64,000 bases of DNA from Flammeovirgaceae bacterium UBA5585 (GCA_002425185.1 DILT01000018.1:1-64000); one strand, 5' to 3'. Positions 51,515 to 61,288 are shown, counted from the first letter of the stretch. The notes: generated by a model not told the origin, from the letters alone. Numbers and translations are program-made.

Positions 51515-52930
51515 TTAAAAAATCTTTCCGGGATTAAGAATATTATTCGGATCAAAAGCCCGCTTGATGCCCCGCATGAGTTCAAGGTTGGTTGCTTTCA
51601 TGGCAATTGACATGTAGGGCCGTTTGGCAATACCAATGCCGTGTTCACCGGAAAGTGTTCCGCCCAGGCTTACGGTAAGTTTGAAAATTTCACCAATACC
51701 TTCGGGTATTTTCGTTTCCCAGTCTTCATCACTGATATTTTCTTTTAAAATATTGACATGAAGATTTCCATCTCCCAGGTGCCCAAAACAAACCGTATTA
51801 AATCCGTAGGCTTTTCCGATTTGTTTAATACCCGAAATCAGTTTTGGAAGATTACCCCGCGGAACAACAACATCATCGCTCTTGGTGAGCGTATACCAAT
51901 TGACTGCCGGTGAAATATTTTTTCTGATTTTCCATAATTCAGCTTTTTGTGCTGCGCTTTCGGCAAACAATACTTCACCCGACTGAAATTTTTCTACTAC
52001 ATTCATCACGCGTTCGGCATCGCGCATCAACACCTCTTCATCGTTGCCGTCAAGCTCGCATAACAAATAAGCATCCATATTTTCCGGAAGTTTTGTGGTT
52101 ACCGGACTGCCCAACACCTTGTCGCAGTATTCAAATGTTTTGATTCCTGCCTCGCGTTCAAAAAACTCCATCCCGGAAGGCTGTATACCTGCTGTAAAAA
52201 TTGATGCAATGGCGCGGCAAGCCTCCTCGTTGGTTACAAACGGAATGAGCATCAACACATTTTTCTGCGGGTAACCGCGCAGTTTAAAAACAATTTTGGT
52301 GATGATGCCCAGGGTGCCTTCACTGCCGCACATCAACTGTGTAAGATTATATCCGGTAGAATTTTTTAGCACGTTTGCTCCCGTCCAAATGATTTCACCA
52401 CTGGGCAGTACAACTTCCAGGTTCAAAACATAGTCCCGGGTAACGCCATACTTCACAGCCTTTGGACCGCCTGAGTTTTGCGAAAGATTACCGCCCAAAA
52501 AGCATGAGCCGCTGCTGGCCGGGTCGGGCGGGTAGAATAATCCTTTTTCTTTTACGGCATTTTGAAACACTTCCGTAATCACACCAGGCTCAACGGTAGC
52601 TTGCAGGTTCAGCTCATCAATGTGTAAAATTTTGTTGAAGCGTTCCATAGAAAGCACAACGCCATGATGGGTGGGCAAGGCGGCTCCTGCCAGTCCGGTG
52701 CCGGCACCACGCGGTGTTACGGGCATACGGTGGGCATCGCAGATTTTCATAATCCGGCTGATTTCTTCGGTGGTACCGGGTTTCAGCACAATAGCCGGCA
52801 GAAAGGAATAGTCTTCTGTTTTATCATGCGCATACTCTTGTCGCCTGGCTTCATCAAGAATGACGTGTTCCTTGCCGATAATGGCCTCAAATTCGCTTAT
52901 GATATCAACGCTTACTTCAGGAAATGCCAT
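51515..52930 (-). CDS. FAD-binding oxidoreductase (GlcD / D-lactate dehydrogenase family)
   Basis: A 471-aa flavoenzyme with an N-terminal PCMH FAD-binding domain (about 38-215, VTPRGAGTGLAGAALPTHHGVVLSMERFNKIL; GGNLSQNSGGPKAVKYG; MCGSEGTLGIITKI) and a C-terminal FAD-oxidase domain ending in GTLSGEHGIGIAKRPYM (ligand His) and PNNILNPGKIF. It oxidises a 2-hydroxy acid such as glycolate or D-lactate. No GlcE or GlcF partner is next to it. Confidence 0.92.
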   Translation of the reverse strand: MAFPEVSVDIISEFEAIIGKEHVILDEARRQEYAHDKTEDYSFLPAIVLKPGTTEEISRIMKICDAHRMPVTPRGAGTGLAGAALPTHHGVVLSMERFNKILHIDELNLQATVEPGVITEVFQNAVKEKGLFYPPDPASSGSCFLGGNLSQNSGGPKAVKYGVTRDYVLNLEVVLPSGEIIWTGANVLKNSTGYNLTQLMCGSEGTLGIITKIVFKLRGYPQKNVLMLIPFVTNEEACRAIASIFTAGIQPSGMEFFEREAGIKTFEYCDKVLGSPVTTKLPENMDAYLLCELDGNDEEVLMRDAERVMNVVEKFQSGEVLFAESAAQKAELWKIRKNISPAVNWYTLTKSDDVVVPRGNLPKLISGIKQIGKAYGFNTVCFGHLGDGNLHVNILKENISDEDWETKIPEGIGEIFKLTVSLGGTLSGEHGIGIAKRPYMSIAMKATNLELMRGIKRAFDPNNILNPGKIF

Positions 52931-52973
52931 GTGTTTTATATATTTGACAGGTAATTTTTTAAACGATTCAGGG

Positions 52974-53468
52974 ATGCTATTTTTTTGCCGTAAAGGTAAG
53001 CAACCTTTTCAGTTACTTTTTCTTCTGGCGATTCTGTTTTTTACCTCCTGCGCTTCCCACAAAGCCAGGGTACGCGATGAAAAAGTTGACAAGGTTATAC
53101 AAACTGCCCGCAGTTACACCGGCACGCCTTACCGTTACGGGGGTACAACACGAGCGGGTATGGATTGTTCGGCACTCACCATTCATTCTTTTCGAACATT
53201 AGATTTGAATTTACCACGCAGTGCCGAGGACCAGAGCAAAGTTGGAAAGGAAGTGAAATTAAAAGAGGTTCAGCCGGGCGACCTGGTGTTTTTTGCCACG
53301 GGAAAAAAGAAAAGGCAAATTACCCATGTTGGCCTGGTTACTGAAAAGAAGGCAAAAGATAATGTGAAATTTATCCATGCTTCTACAAGTTTAGGGGTAG
53401 TGGAAGATAATATTTACTCCACTTACTATATCGAACGGTTCCGGACCGCCCGCAGGTTGATCGAGTAA
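52974..53468 (+). CDS. NlpC/P60 (C40) peptidoglycan hydrolase lipoprotein
   Basis: A 164-aa lipoprotein (signal peptide with LFFTSC, Cys26) with an NlpC/P60 domain. The catalytic triad is C65 (GMDCSALTI), H118 (ITHVGLV) and H135 (FIHAST). It cleaves stem-peptide bonds in the cell wall, probably D-glutamyl-meso-DAP bonds. The ATG at 52974 is preferred to one at 52860, which overlaps the divergent oxidase gene and would not give a signal peptide. Confidence 0.93.
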   Translation: MLFFCRKGKQPFQLLFLLAILFFTSCASHKARVRDEKVDKVIQTARSYTGTPYRYGGTTRAGMDCSALTIHSFRTLDLNLPRSAEDQSKVGKEVKLKEVQPGDLVFFATGKKKRQITHVGLVTEKKAKDNVKFIHASTSLGVVEDNIYSTYYIERFRTARRLIE

Positions 53469-53523
53469 AACGGATGCGCAGGTATTCCTGATGTTTACTA
53501 TCTTACCTGATCAATAAAGCATA

Positions 53524-54504
53524 ATGAAACCTTCAGCTACAACATCCCGAAGGGAGTTTCTAAAATTATCTGCGCTTTCGGCTACGGTACTTTCAGTTAA
53601 CAGCGTATCCGCTTTCCCGTTAACAAAAACCAATAAGCCTATAGTTGTTTCTACATGGCGAAACCCCGATGCCAATGCAGCTGCATGGAAAGTGGTGGCG
53701 GCAAACGGTAGAGCGCTGGATGCCGTAGAACAGGGTGCGCGTGTACCGGAGGCCAATCCAAAGGATACTTCTGTTGGGTATGGCGGGTTACCCGATCGTG
53801 ATGGCTGCGTAACATTAGATGCCTGCATCATGGATGAGAAAAGCAACTGTGGAGCCGTGGCTTTTGTGCAAGGCTATAAGCATCCGATTTCCATTGCGCG
53901 GGCTGTGATGGAAAAAACACCTCATGTTATGCTGGTAGGAAAGGGAGCCGAACAGTTTGCGGCTTCACAGGGATTCAAGAAAGAGAACCTGCTCACAAGG
54001 GAATCAGAAAAAGCATGGAAGGAGTGGTTGAAGAAATCCGAGTACAAGCCGTATCACAATCCCGGTCAACACGATACAATTGGCATATTGGCGCTTGATG
54101 CAAACGGAAAACTTTGCGGGGCATGCACTACCAGTGGTATGGCGTTTAAGATGCACGGTCGCGTAGGCGATTCACCGATTATTGGAGCCGGGCTTTATGT
54201 TGATGGTGAAGTGGGTGCAGCCACGGCAACGGGAGTGGGGGAAGAAATGATAAGGATAGCGGGGAGCAACAGCATAGTGGAGTTGATGCGCCAGGGCTTA
54301 ACACCACAAGCAGCCTGCGAAGAAGCAATTAAACGGTTGATCAGGAAACGTGGCGAAGAAAAGGCCAAAGAACTGAGTGTGGCATTTTTGGCATTGAGTG
54401 TGAACGGAGAGGTGGGCGCATATTCAACTAACGATGTTTTTGAATATACACTCACAACACCAGATCAAATGCATTCCGTTATCCGATCAGAGAGTTATTT
54501 TTAA
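53524..54504 (+). CDS. Tat-exported N4-GlcNAc-asparaginase / isoaspartyl peptidase family
   Basis: A 326-aa Ntn-hydrolase. The Tat motif SRREFLK (8-14) begins the signal peptide. Asparaginase 2-family landmarks are VVSTW, NGRALDAVEQGARVPEANP, CVTLDACIMD, and the autocleavage nucleophile T185 (GQHDTIGILALD), then TTSGMAFKMHGRVGDSPIIGAGLYVDGEVGAATATGVGE. The resemblance is closest to glycosylasparaginase rather than isoaspartyl peptidase. It lies 55 bp after the NlpC/P60 gene. Confidence 0.92.
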   Translation: MKPSATTSRREFLKLSALSATVLSVNSVSAFPLTKTNKPIVVSTWRNPDANAAAWKVVAANGRALDAVEQGARVPEANPKDTSVGYGGLPDRDGCVTLDACIMDEKSNCGAVAFVQGYKHPISIARAVMEKTPHVMLVGKGAEQFAASQGFKKENLLTRESEKAWKEWLKKSEYKPYHNPGQHDTIGILALDANGKLCGACTTSGMAFKMHGRVGDSPIIGAGLYVDGEVGAATATGVGEEMIRIAGSNSIVELMRQGLTPQAACEEAIKRLIRKRGEEKAKELSVAFLALSVNGEVGAYSTNDVFEYTLTTPDQMHSVIRSESYF

Positions 54505-54517
54505 CTGGCCAACAATC

Positions 54518-54569
54518 ACTGGTCATTAGTCATAGATAAAGTGAACCAGTGACTAGCGATCAATGACCA
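54518..54569. repeat. Nested inverted repeat before cutC
   Basis: TGGTCATT (54520-54527) and AATGACCA (54562-54569) form the outer arms; CACTGGT (54518-54524) and ACCAGTG (54545-54551) form an alternative pair. TGACTA/TAGTCA words recur in the loop, as in the 29692-29753 repeat. It is probably a dispersed palindromic repeat and may act as a terminator for the asparaginase gene. Confidence 0.5.
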
Positions 54570-54584
54570 TTTTATAATCAATAA

Positions 54585-55316
54585 ATGTCGGTAGTAGTAG
54601 AAATTGTAGTTTATAACATCGAATCTGCCATGAATGCACAGAAGGGTGGAGCCGATAGAATTGAATTATGTGATAACCCGGCCGAAGGTGGCACAACGCC
54701 CTCTTTTGGGGTGATGGAAATTGTGCGACAAGCAGTAACCATGGATGTGTATGCCATGATTCGTCCACGCGGTGGTGATTTTATGTATTCAGCATACGAG
54801 TATTATGCTATGAAGCACGACATCGAAATATGCAAACGCGCAAGCCTGGATGGTGTAGTATTTGGAATTTTGAAGCCCGATGGCTCCCTTGATAAAGAGC
54901 GGTGTAAAAAATTAATCGCTGCGGCCCGTCCCCTGAAAGTAACGTGTCACCGTGCATTTGATGTTACCCGGGATCCATTTGAAGCCCTGGAGGATTGTAT
55001 AGAAGTTGGATTTGACTGTATACTTACTTCAGGCCAGCAGGCAACAGCATGGGAAGGCAGAACGTTGATAAAGGAGTTGGTACAGCGGGCTCAAAACAGA
55101 ATTAAAGTCATGGCTGGCTCAGGAGTAAACGAAAGCAACCTTGTTGAGCTTGTTGACTATACAGGCATTAAGGAAGTTCATTTTTCAGCCAGAGAGTTCC
55201 AGCCATCAGCGGCTGATTCACGAATCAGGTTTACAGAAGAATTGCCAGCGCATTCAGGAAACTACATCACCAATGCCTTACGGGTAAAGCGCATGATTGC
55301 ATTGGTAAGGCTATAA
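54585..55316 (+). CDS. cutC: CutC family protein
   Basis: A 243-aa TIM-barrel protein of the CutC family, named for copper homeostasis although the biochemical role is debated. Signatures are ESAMNAQKGGADRIELCDNPAEGGTTPSFG, IRPRGGDFMYS, DGVVFGILKPDGSLD, VTCHRAFDVT, LTSGQQATAWEG and IKVMAGSGVNESN. The length is typical. It ends at a bidirectional terminator. Confidence 0.94.
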   Translation: MSVVVEIVVYNIESAMNAQKGGADRIELCDNPAEGGTTPSFGVMEIVRQAVTMDVYAMIRPRGGDFMYSAYEYYAMKHDIEICKRASLDGVVFGILKPDGSLDKERCKKLIAAARPLKVTCHRAFDVTRDPFEALEDCIEVGFDCILTSGQQATAWEGRTLIKELVQRAQNRIKVMAGSGVNESNLVELVDYTGIKEVHFSAREFQPSAADSRIRFTEELPAHSGNYITNALRVKRMIALVRL

Positions 55317-55320
55317 AATA

Positions 55321-55352
55321 GAAATGCCGGGCTGAATCCAGACCGGCATTTC
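55321..55352. terminator. Bidirectional terminator between cutC and TonB-dependent receptor
   Basis: GAAATGCCGG (55321-55330) pairs with CCGGCATTTC (55343-55352), a 10-bp stem with short loop, between two convergent genes. Confidence 0.8.
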
Positions 55353-55371
55353 TTATCAATATCAACTTGAT

Positions 55372-58242
55372 TTATTCCCGCGTTGCCTTAATCGGAAAAC
55401 TTCTGAAGGTACCAATATTCATGTTACCGGTCATTTCGTTTTCATTGATTACTGCTGTGCAATCAATGGTTACTTCGTTGCCACCAAAGTTCATGGCATA
55501 GGCGAAGTAAACTTTGTTGCCGTCAACGGTAACTTTAGAAAGTTTTACTTCCTGCGGCATGCGGTCGCTCTTGATGGTACCACTATATACATCCCCATCT
55601 TTGGTGATGGTAATTTTTCCACCACCACCAGGCTGGCCACCTTCAACCGTGTACACCCAATTACCCGCTGCCTGGTATACGGTATCGGTTACTGCTTCGG
55701 GCAATGCAGCAGGTTTTGCTGCCGGCATGGCGCCTCCCGTGCGAGGCATTCCTCCGCCATTGGATTGTTGCATGCCCTCATTCATACCGCCACCCATATC
55801 CATGCCGCCACCATCTTTCATGTCGTCATTATTGATTGACCGTCTGGTGGATCGCCTGCTGCGCTGTTGCTGGTCAAAACTCATTTTACCGATGCGGTAA
55901 CTGAAGTTGATTTTTGCATTAAAGTTGTACAGTTCGTTTACGCTTCGCTGATTAATGGTTACGGTATTCAGTTCACTCCTGATTTTCATAGAGGTTTGCA
56001 GGAAGTTTTCAATACCGAAGCCGATATTTCCTTTCTTATTGTTAAACGTTTTGTTCAACGAAAGGCTGTACACACCAAAGCCTCCCTGAAAGCCTTGTAA
56101 CTGTACCTGACGACCGCGGTAGAATCCAAAGGCCTGCAATGCCCAGTTATTTTTTAACTGATACCCGCCAAACAAACGACCACTATACACGATTCCTTCA
56201 TTGGATGCTGAAAATTCAGGATTAGGGTCGTTGTTGCTGAGCATGGCATAATAGACATCGCCACCACCGCCCAGGGTAAGTTTTCCGGCCATCACGTTTA
56301 CGTTCAGGCTTAATCCATAAGCATTCTCTTTACCAATATTTTTAAAAGTTGTTAAGATGGTATCGCCTTTGATTTCACGAATTCGTTGAATCGAGTTGTT
56401 TGTGTTTCGGGCAAATGTGGAAACCGACAAGGATGTAGACTTGATGGGTTTGCTGATGGATAGTTCAAAATTGTCGGTGAACTCCGGTTCCAGTTCGGGG
56501 TTACCTATGGTAACGTTAAGCGGGTTGGCAGCCTGGATGTTCGGGTTTAAAAATTGCAGTGATGGACGCTGTATCCGTCTGTTGTAGGCAGCCTTAACTG
56601 TGCTTGCCTTGAATTTTTTCGAAACGTTTACACTGGGTACGAATAATCCATAAGACGGTATGTTAATGTTGGCTTCGGTTTGTGTGAAAGCGTTAATGGT
56701 AGTGTATTCATAACGAGCCCCGGTTTTGAACCCATAACCGCTTTTGGTATTAAGGGTGTATGATAAATAACCAGCGGTTATGTTTTGGTCGTAGTTCAGG
56801 TTGTTGTTGAGGTCGCTGCTGCCCGATTCCGTAAATACTCCGTCACCGTCAAGGTCAGCGAAGGTGGTGAAGTTACTGTACACTTGCCGCCAAATATTCT
56901 TTCCACCAATTTCAAGGATTTGCTGCTCGCTAATGGGGGTTTGGTAGTCCACCTGAAGGGTAGCTTCCTGATTGTAACTGTCATTCAGGTTCTTAAAACC
57001 AATAGATGATGGAAGTTCATTTTCTTCAAGAAATAAATTAACGAAATCATTGTTCCGGTTATTCCGGCTGTATAATCCCAAAACGCTCAATTCTTGTTGC
57101 GGTTTTTCAAATGTTTTAGTGTAAGTCAGGTTTAAATCCAGGTTATTGGAAAGATCTTCAGTGCGCACATCACGTAAGCTGGATGGACCTGCAACATTGT
57201 TTGTGAAGCGTTGCGTCAATAATCCATCCTGCCATGTTTTTCCATTTCGGGCACCCAAACGAACCGAACCGGTTAGTGCGTTATATTTATTGATGTCGTA
57301 ATCGAAACCAAGATTAATATTTCCGAAAAGATTTTGATTGCGTGTGTCAGCTTGTTGGAGGTTTAAAACATTACCGGTGAGTTGCTCGTTTGTGAACGCA
57401 CCTTTAACGTTATAGTTGGAACGGCTCCAGCCACCAAGTGAAAGGCCTAATTTTTTAGTGCGGTAATTACCGTTCAATCCAAGATTAGAACCCCGAAAGC
57501 CAACACTGCTGTTAATGTTTAAGGTAGCTCCCTCCAGCGTAGTTTTCTTGGTGATGATATTAATTATCCCACCTGTTCCCTCAGCATCATATTTAGCGGC
57601 AGGTGAGGTAATCACTTCAACGGATTTGATTTGCTCAGCCGGAATTTGTTTTAATGCATCGGCCACATTACTGGCCATAATGGTTGACGGCTTGTTGTTA
57701 ATTAATACCATTATGTTTTGGCTGCCGCGTAGCGAAACGTTTCCTTCAAAGTCAACGGTGAGCATAGGTACACGCTTAAGAACATCCGTAGCATCTCCAC
57801 CTTGTGTGGTGTTATCGTTTTCAGCATTATAAATGGTGCGATCTACTTTCTCTTCAATGAGTGAGCGTTGCCCTTCCACGACAACTTCATTTAACATTTT
57901 AGTTTCTGCAGTAATGCCAATGGTTCCCAAATCGAGGGTATTTTTTCTATCGGTTATTTCTACGGGTACCTCCTTCGCTTCGAACCCAACAAACGAAATA
58001 ATAAGTTTGTGTTTTCCAGCAGGAACTTTGGTGAGGGTAAACTTTCCTTTCATATCCGCTACTGCACCGTCTATAGTTCTACCGTCAGCGGTTACCAGGG
58101 CAATGGTGGCAAATTCAACCACTTCTTTAGAGGCAGCATCCGTTATTGTTCCTGTAATTTTACCATTCCCTTTGGTTTCATCAGCTTGTTGAGCAAAAGC
58201 TGTTTGAACAAGGATGAGCAGTAAAAAGGTAATTTTTTTCAT
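55372..58242 (-). CDS. TonB-dependent outer-membrane receptor with C-terminal extra domain
   Basis: A 956-aa outer-membrane receptor: signal peptide (1-18), a carboxypeptidase-regulatory-like beta-sandwich (about 28-110, GTITDAASKEVVEFATIAL), plug (about 130-235, GDATDVLKRVPMLTVD, SVEVITSPAAKYDAEGTGGIINIITKK), and barrel of the outer-membrane-beta-barrel family (about 250-800). The usual barrel end (INFSYRIG) is followed by a Gly/Met/Asn-rich linker (about 805-865) and a beta-rich domain (about 870-956, GNWVYTVEG, GKITITKDGDVYSGTI, INENEMTGNMNIGTF), so the C-terminus is not the last barrel strand. The ligand is unknown. It is divergent from a LytS/LytTR pair across a 298-bp gap, in which I see no other gene. 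Confidence 0.9.
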   Translation of the reverse strand: MKKITFLLLILVQTAFAQQADETKGNGKITGTITDAASKEVVEFATIALVTADGRTIDGAVADMKGKFTLTKVPAGKHKLIISFVGFEAKEVPVEITDRKNTLDLGTIGITAETKMLNEVVVEGQRSLIEEKVDRTIYNAENDNTTQGGDATDVLKRVPMLTVDFEGNVSLRGSQNIMVLINNKPSTIMASNVADALKQIPAEQIKSVEVITSPAAKYDAEGTGGIINIITKKTTLEGATLNINSSVGFRGSNLGLNGNYRTKKLGLSLGGWSRSNYNVKGAFTNEQLTGNVLNLQQADTRNQNLFGNINLGFDYDINKYNALTGSVRLGARNGKTWQDGLLTQRFTNNVAGPSSLRDVRTEDLSNNLDLNLTYTKTFEKPQQELSVLGLYSRNNRNNDFVNLFLEENELPSSIGFKNLNDSYNQEATLQVDYQTPISEQQILEIGGKNIWRQVYSNFTTFADLDGDGVFTESGSSDLNNNLNYDQNITAGYLSYTLNTKSGYGFKTGARYEYTTINAFTQTEANINIPSYGLFVPSVNVSKKFKASTVKAAYNRRIQRPSLQFLNPNIQAANPLNVTIGNPELEPEFTDNFELSISKPIKSTSLSVSTFARNTNNSIQRIREIKGDTILTTFKNIGKENAYGLSLNVNVMAGKLTLGGGGDVYYAMLSNNDPNPEFSASNEGIVYSGRLFGGYQLKNNWALQAFGFYRGRQVQLQGFQGGFGVYSLSLNKTFNNKKGNIGFGIENFLQTSMKIRSELNTVTINQRSVNELYNFNAKINFSYRIGKMSFDQQQRSRRSTRRSINNDDMKDGGGMDMGGGMNEGMQQSNGGGMPRTGGAMPAAKPAALPEAVTDTVYQAAGNWVYTVEGGQPGGGGKITITKDGDVYSGTIKSDRMPQEVKLSKVTVDGNKVYFAYAMNFGGNEVTIDCTAVINENEMTGNMNIGTFRSFPIKATRE

Positions 58243-58540
58243 GGTTAGTGTATTGATTGTTCGGGTTTTGTCGGCTCAGCATGCTGCCCTACACGTTTTA
58301 AACTGCAAAAGAAGGATAATGTTTCCGCTGCATGGACACTATTAGACCGTTTCTGTTTTTCCATCGATAAGTCTGTTGCTTTTCCGACTGATCGGGATGG
58401 TTGGTTCGGTCATGGTACATGTCGATTGAAGTAGCCAAACGGTATAAAAAGCAGGCTGATTGGTATAATCACAGCACATTCGCGGCTACTTTTGTCTGCT
58501 GGTGGTGTTTCCTTCAGCGAAACATTAAGAATTTGTTACC

Positions 58541-59581
58541 ATGCAAACGTACTTTCAGCGTAACCGGATATTTGTACTGCACCTGCTCTTTTGGTGCGTG
58601 TATCTGTCATTTAATATTTATTCGGCCAGTTTTTATTCGCAAGTGCGCGGGTATGACTGGAGCCGCGGACTTCTGTTTACGGGCATCCAATTTGTATTTA
58701 CGTTTGCCATCGCCTACCTGAATTATTTCGTGTTTTTGCCACGCTTTTTAAGTCATAAAAAAATCTGGCGATACCTGCTTGAGTTCATCATCCCCTTTGC
58801 TTTGCTGGTGATGCTACGCGTTTATGTGCAACGCATATTGATGGAGGGATCGCCCCGTGCCGAGTTTTTCAGTTCGCACATGTACATCATCCAGGTGGCG
58901 GCTATCGCTTTGTTCATCACCATATTTGTGAGCATGCTAAGGTTTGCGGCCGATTGGTTTGAGTTGGAGGCCCGAAAGAAGGAAGTTGAAAACGAAAAGC
59001 TTTATGCTGAACTGACCTTCTTACGAGCCCAAATCAACCCGCACTTCCTGTTTAATACACTAAACAATCTCTATTACCTGGCGTACTCCAAATCAGACAA
59101 TACTACCGAAGTTATTTCCAAACTTTCGCAAATGATGCGGTATATGATTTACGAATCGAATCATGAAAAGGTATTGCTCAGTAAGGAGATCGAATACATG
59201 CAGAATTACATTAGCCTGGAGCAGTTGCGGCTCAACAATCAGGTGCCCATAAAATTTAACATTGAGGGGGAAACTGAAAACATCATGGTTGCTCCACTCA
59301 TTTTTATTACCTTTCTGGAGAACGCCTTTAAACATGGTGTGAACAATAAAAGCACCGGGGCATGGGTAAATATTTCAATTGCGATGAAGGGAAAGCACTG
59401 TCGGTACACGGTTGAAAACAGCAAAGCTCCTGCTTCTGCAGATTCAAAGGAGGGCAAGTCGGGGATAGGGCTTCAGAATGTAGCGCGGAGGTTAGAATTA
59501 AGTTACCCCGGTCAGTATCAGTTAAAAACTGATGATGAACCCGATCGTTATTCCGTACAACTGGATATTACACTTTCGTGA
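58541..59581 (+). CDS. LytS-family sensor histidine kinase
   Basis: A 346-aa kinase with four N-terminal membrane helices (about 10-140), a linker coiled coil (about 140-160) and the His_kinase domain (PF06580-like): LRAQINPHFLFNTLNNLYYLAY with the phospho-acceptor His, then YISLEQLRLNNQVPIKFNIEGE and NAFKHGVNNKS (N box), GKSGIGLQNVARRL (G box). The short upstream -7 box TACTTTTG (58487-58494) fits the start at 58541. It overlaps the response-regulator gene by 4 bp (GTGA). Confidence 0.92.
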   Translation: MQTYFQRNRIFVLHLLFWCVYLSFNIYSASFYSQVRGYDWSRGLLFTGIQFVFTFAIAYLNYFVFLPRFLSHKKIWRYLLEFIIPFALLVMLRVYVQRILMEGSPRAEFFSSHMYIIQVAAIALFITIFVSMLRFAADWFELEARKKEVENEKLYAELTFLRAQINPHFLFNTLNNLYYLAYSKSDNTTEVISKLSQMMRYMIYESNHEKVLLSKEIEYMQNYISLEQLRLNNQVPIKFNIEGETENIMVAPLIFITFLENAFKHGVNNKSTGAWVNISIAMKGKHCRYTVENSKAPASADSKEGKSGIGLQNVARRLELSYPGQYQLKTDDEPDRYSVQLDITLS

Positions 59582-60306
59582 ACCTCACGTGTTTAATTGT
59601 AGAAGATGAACCACTGGCCCGTAACCTGTTGGTGGATTATGTGAAGAAGGTTCCCTCTCTGCACCTGGTGGAGGCTTGCTCCAACGCCATGGATGCTATG
59701 GAGCTACTGCGCCAGCAACCGGTGGATTTGCTTTTTCTCGACATTCAAATGCCGGAGATTACCGGAATTACATTTCTAAAAATTTTGCAGAAGCGTCCGT
59801 TGGTAATTTTTACTACCGCCTATTCACAATATGCCCTTGAGGGATACGAACTTGATGTGGTAGACTACCTGCTTAAGCCCATAACACTCGAACGCTTTTT
59901 AAAGGCAGTGGACAAGGCCGTTCAGCGTCATTACCTGGAAAATAAGCCGAGTGTGCCACTAATAACACAGCCCGGTTCTGAAAAACCCGATTTTGTTTTT
60001 GTGAAAGATGGGACCAAAATGGTAAAAGTGCGTTTGGATGATATACTGTATGTAGAGGGCATGAAAGACTATGTGACCATTCACACCCGCGACAAGAAGA
60101 TTACCACACTACAACGCATGAAGGTTCTGGAAGAACAATTGCCTCCTGACAAATTTATCCGGGTTCATCACTCCTTTATTATTGCGTTGAATGCCATTGA
60201 TGCGGTGCACCGGAGTGATGTGCAAATCGGGCAGGCGATGATACCGGTAAGCGACAGTTATAAAAAGGCTTTCCGGGATTTTATTGACAAGAACCAGATG
60301 CAGTAA
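59578..60306 (+). CDS. LytTR-family response regulator
   Basis: A 242-aa regulator that starts with GTG (59578), overlapping the kinase stop codon. The receiver domain is at 1-120 (LFLDIQMPE with phospho-Asp; TTAYSQYALEGYELDVVDYLLKPI), the LytTR DNA-binding domain about 140-238 (VFVKDGTKMVKVRLDDILYVEGMKDYVTIHT, FIRVHHSFIIALNAIDAV). It is the cognate partner of the kinase and a plausible regulator of the divergent TonB-dependent receptor; that link is inferred from position only. Confidence 0.94.
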   Translation: MNLTCLIVEDEPLARNLLVDYVKKVPSLHLVEACSNAMDAMELLRQQPVDLLFLDIQMPEITGITFLKILQKRPLVIFTTAYSQYALEGYELDVVDYLLKPITLERFLKAVDKAVQRHYLENKPSVPLITQPGSEKPDFVFVKDGTKMVKVRLDDILYVEGMKDYVTIHTRDKKITTLQRMKVLEEQLPPDKFIRVHHSFIIALNAIDAVHRSDVQIGQAMIPVSDSYKKAFRDFIDKNQMQ

Positions 60307-60320
60307 CCCGCTGGCATTTT

Positions 60321-60351
60321 TTTGCAACCTTCGCATTTTAAAATATATTTG
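60321..60351 (+). promoter_or_regulatory. Promoter of tRNA-Ala
   Basis: TTTG (60321-60324), a 19-nt spacer, then TATATTTG (60344-60351): an exact match to TTTG-N19-TAnnTTTG, ending 14 bp before the tRNA. Confidence 0.85.
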
Positions 60352-60364
60352 CGTCCTGTATTTA

Positions 60365-60439
<75 letters not shown>

Positions 60440-60613
60440 CAACATTTCTGATTAGGTAAAGCCATTTTCGATTAAACTTGTGAAAAATGGGCTTTAAATG
60501 GCTTCTCAAGTCATGGTAAAGTGGTTGCTCGACCCTATGTACCTCCATTCGTTTTTTCCGGGATATGGTGAAACTTCTGGTTTCAGTACTATCCCAAACG
60601 AAGCTAAGCCGGC

Positions 60614-61288
60614 CTATAAATTTTCAATTGAAAGAATATTGTTTTTGATAGCGTATTTAACCAGTTCGGCTGAGTTTCGTAAACCAAGTTTTTCCAGAAT
60701 ATGAGTTTTGTGAGTCTCAACTGTTTTTATGCTGATAAAAAGCATCTCGGCTATTTCTTTATTGGTTTTGCCTGCGGCTACTAATCCCAGAACTTCGTAT
60801 TCACGTTTTGTTAGTTCATTCGGAAGTTTTATTGCTGAGCTCTTTAGTTTTTCGTGCGTATAGAAATCTTCAAATACAAGCTTCATAATGGCATCATTAA
60901 AAAACCTGCCTCCACTGTGCACGGTTGTAATGGCGTTTAGTAATGTAGGTGCGTCAACGTCCTTTGGTAAATACCCATCTACCCCCGATTTAATGCCATT
61001 GGAAACATACTCCTTACTTACCTCCATGGTAACTAGTATAACTTTAATTTCAGGTTCAAACTCTTTTATCCATCGTGTGGCTTCAATGCCTGTCATACCC
61101 GACATAATAATATCCATAAGGATAACATCAGGTTTGTTTTGTCTTACTTCGTTAATCGACTCTTCAGCGGATGAAACTGATCCTATTATTTCTATGGTGT
61201 CGTTTTTTTCGATCATTGCCTTAATGCCTTCGCGAATAAGTGTATGATCGTCAACAATTAATACTTTAATTTTAACAACTTGTGACAT
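60614..61288 (-). CDS. NarL/FixJ-family response regulator
   Basis: A 224-aa regulator with an N-terminal receiver domain (about 7-123, VLIVDDHTLIREGIKAMIEK, VILMDIIMSGMTG with the phospho-Asp, and the conserved Lys in GYLPKDV) and a LuxR-type HTH (about 153-215, LTKREYEVLGLVAAGKTNKEIAEMLFISIKTVETHKTHILEKLGL). It is the third gene of the phosphorelay operon; its start overlaps the PAS-kinase gene by 17 bp. Confidence 0.93.
   Translation of the reverse strand: MSQVVKIKVLIVDDHTLIREGIKAMIEKNDTIEIIGSVSSAEESINEVRQNKPDVILMDIIMSGMTGIEATRWIKEFEPEIKVILVTMEVSKEYVSNGIKSGVDGYLPKDVDAPTLLNAITTVHSGGRFFNDAIMKLVFEDFYTHEKLKSSAIKLPNELTKREYEVLGLVAAGKTNKEIAEMLFISIKTVETHKTHILEKLGLRNSAELVKYAIKNNILSIENL

Noticed and set aside
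60440..60613. Genomic island attached to tRNA-Ala
   Set aside because: No integrase or duplicated tRNA end is visible; only short AT-rich inverted repeats are present.
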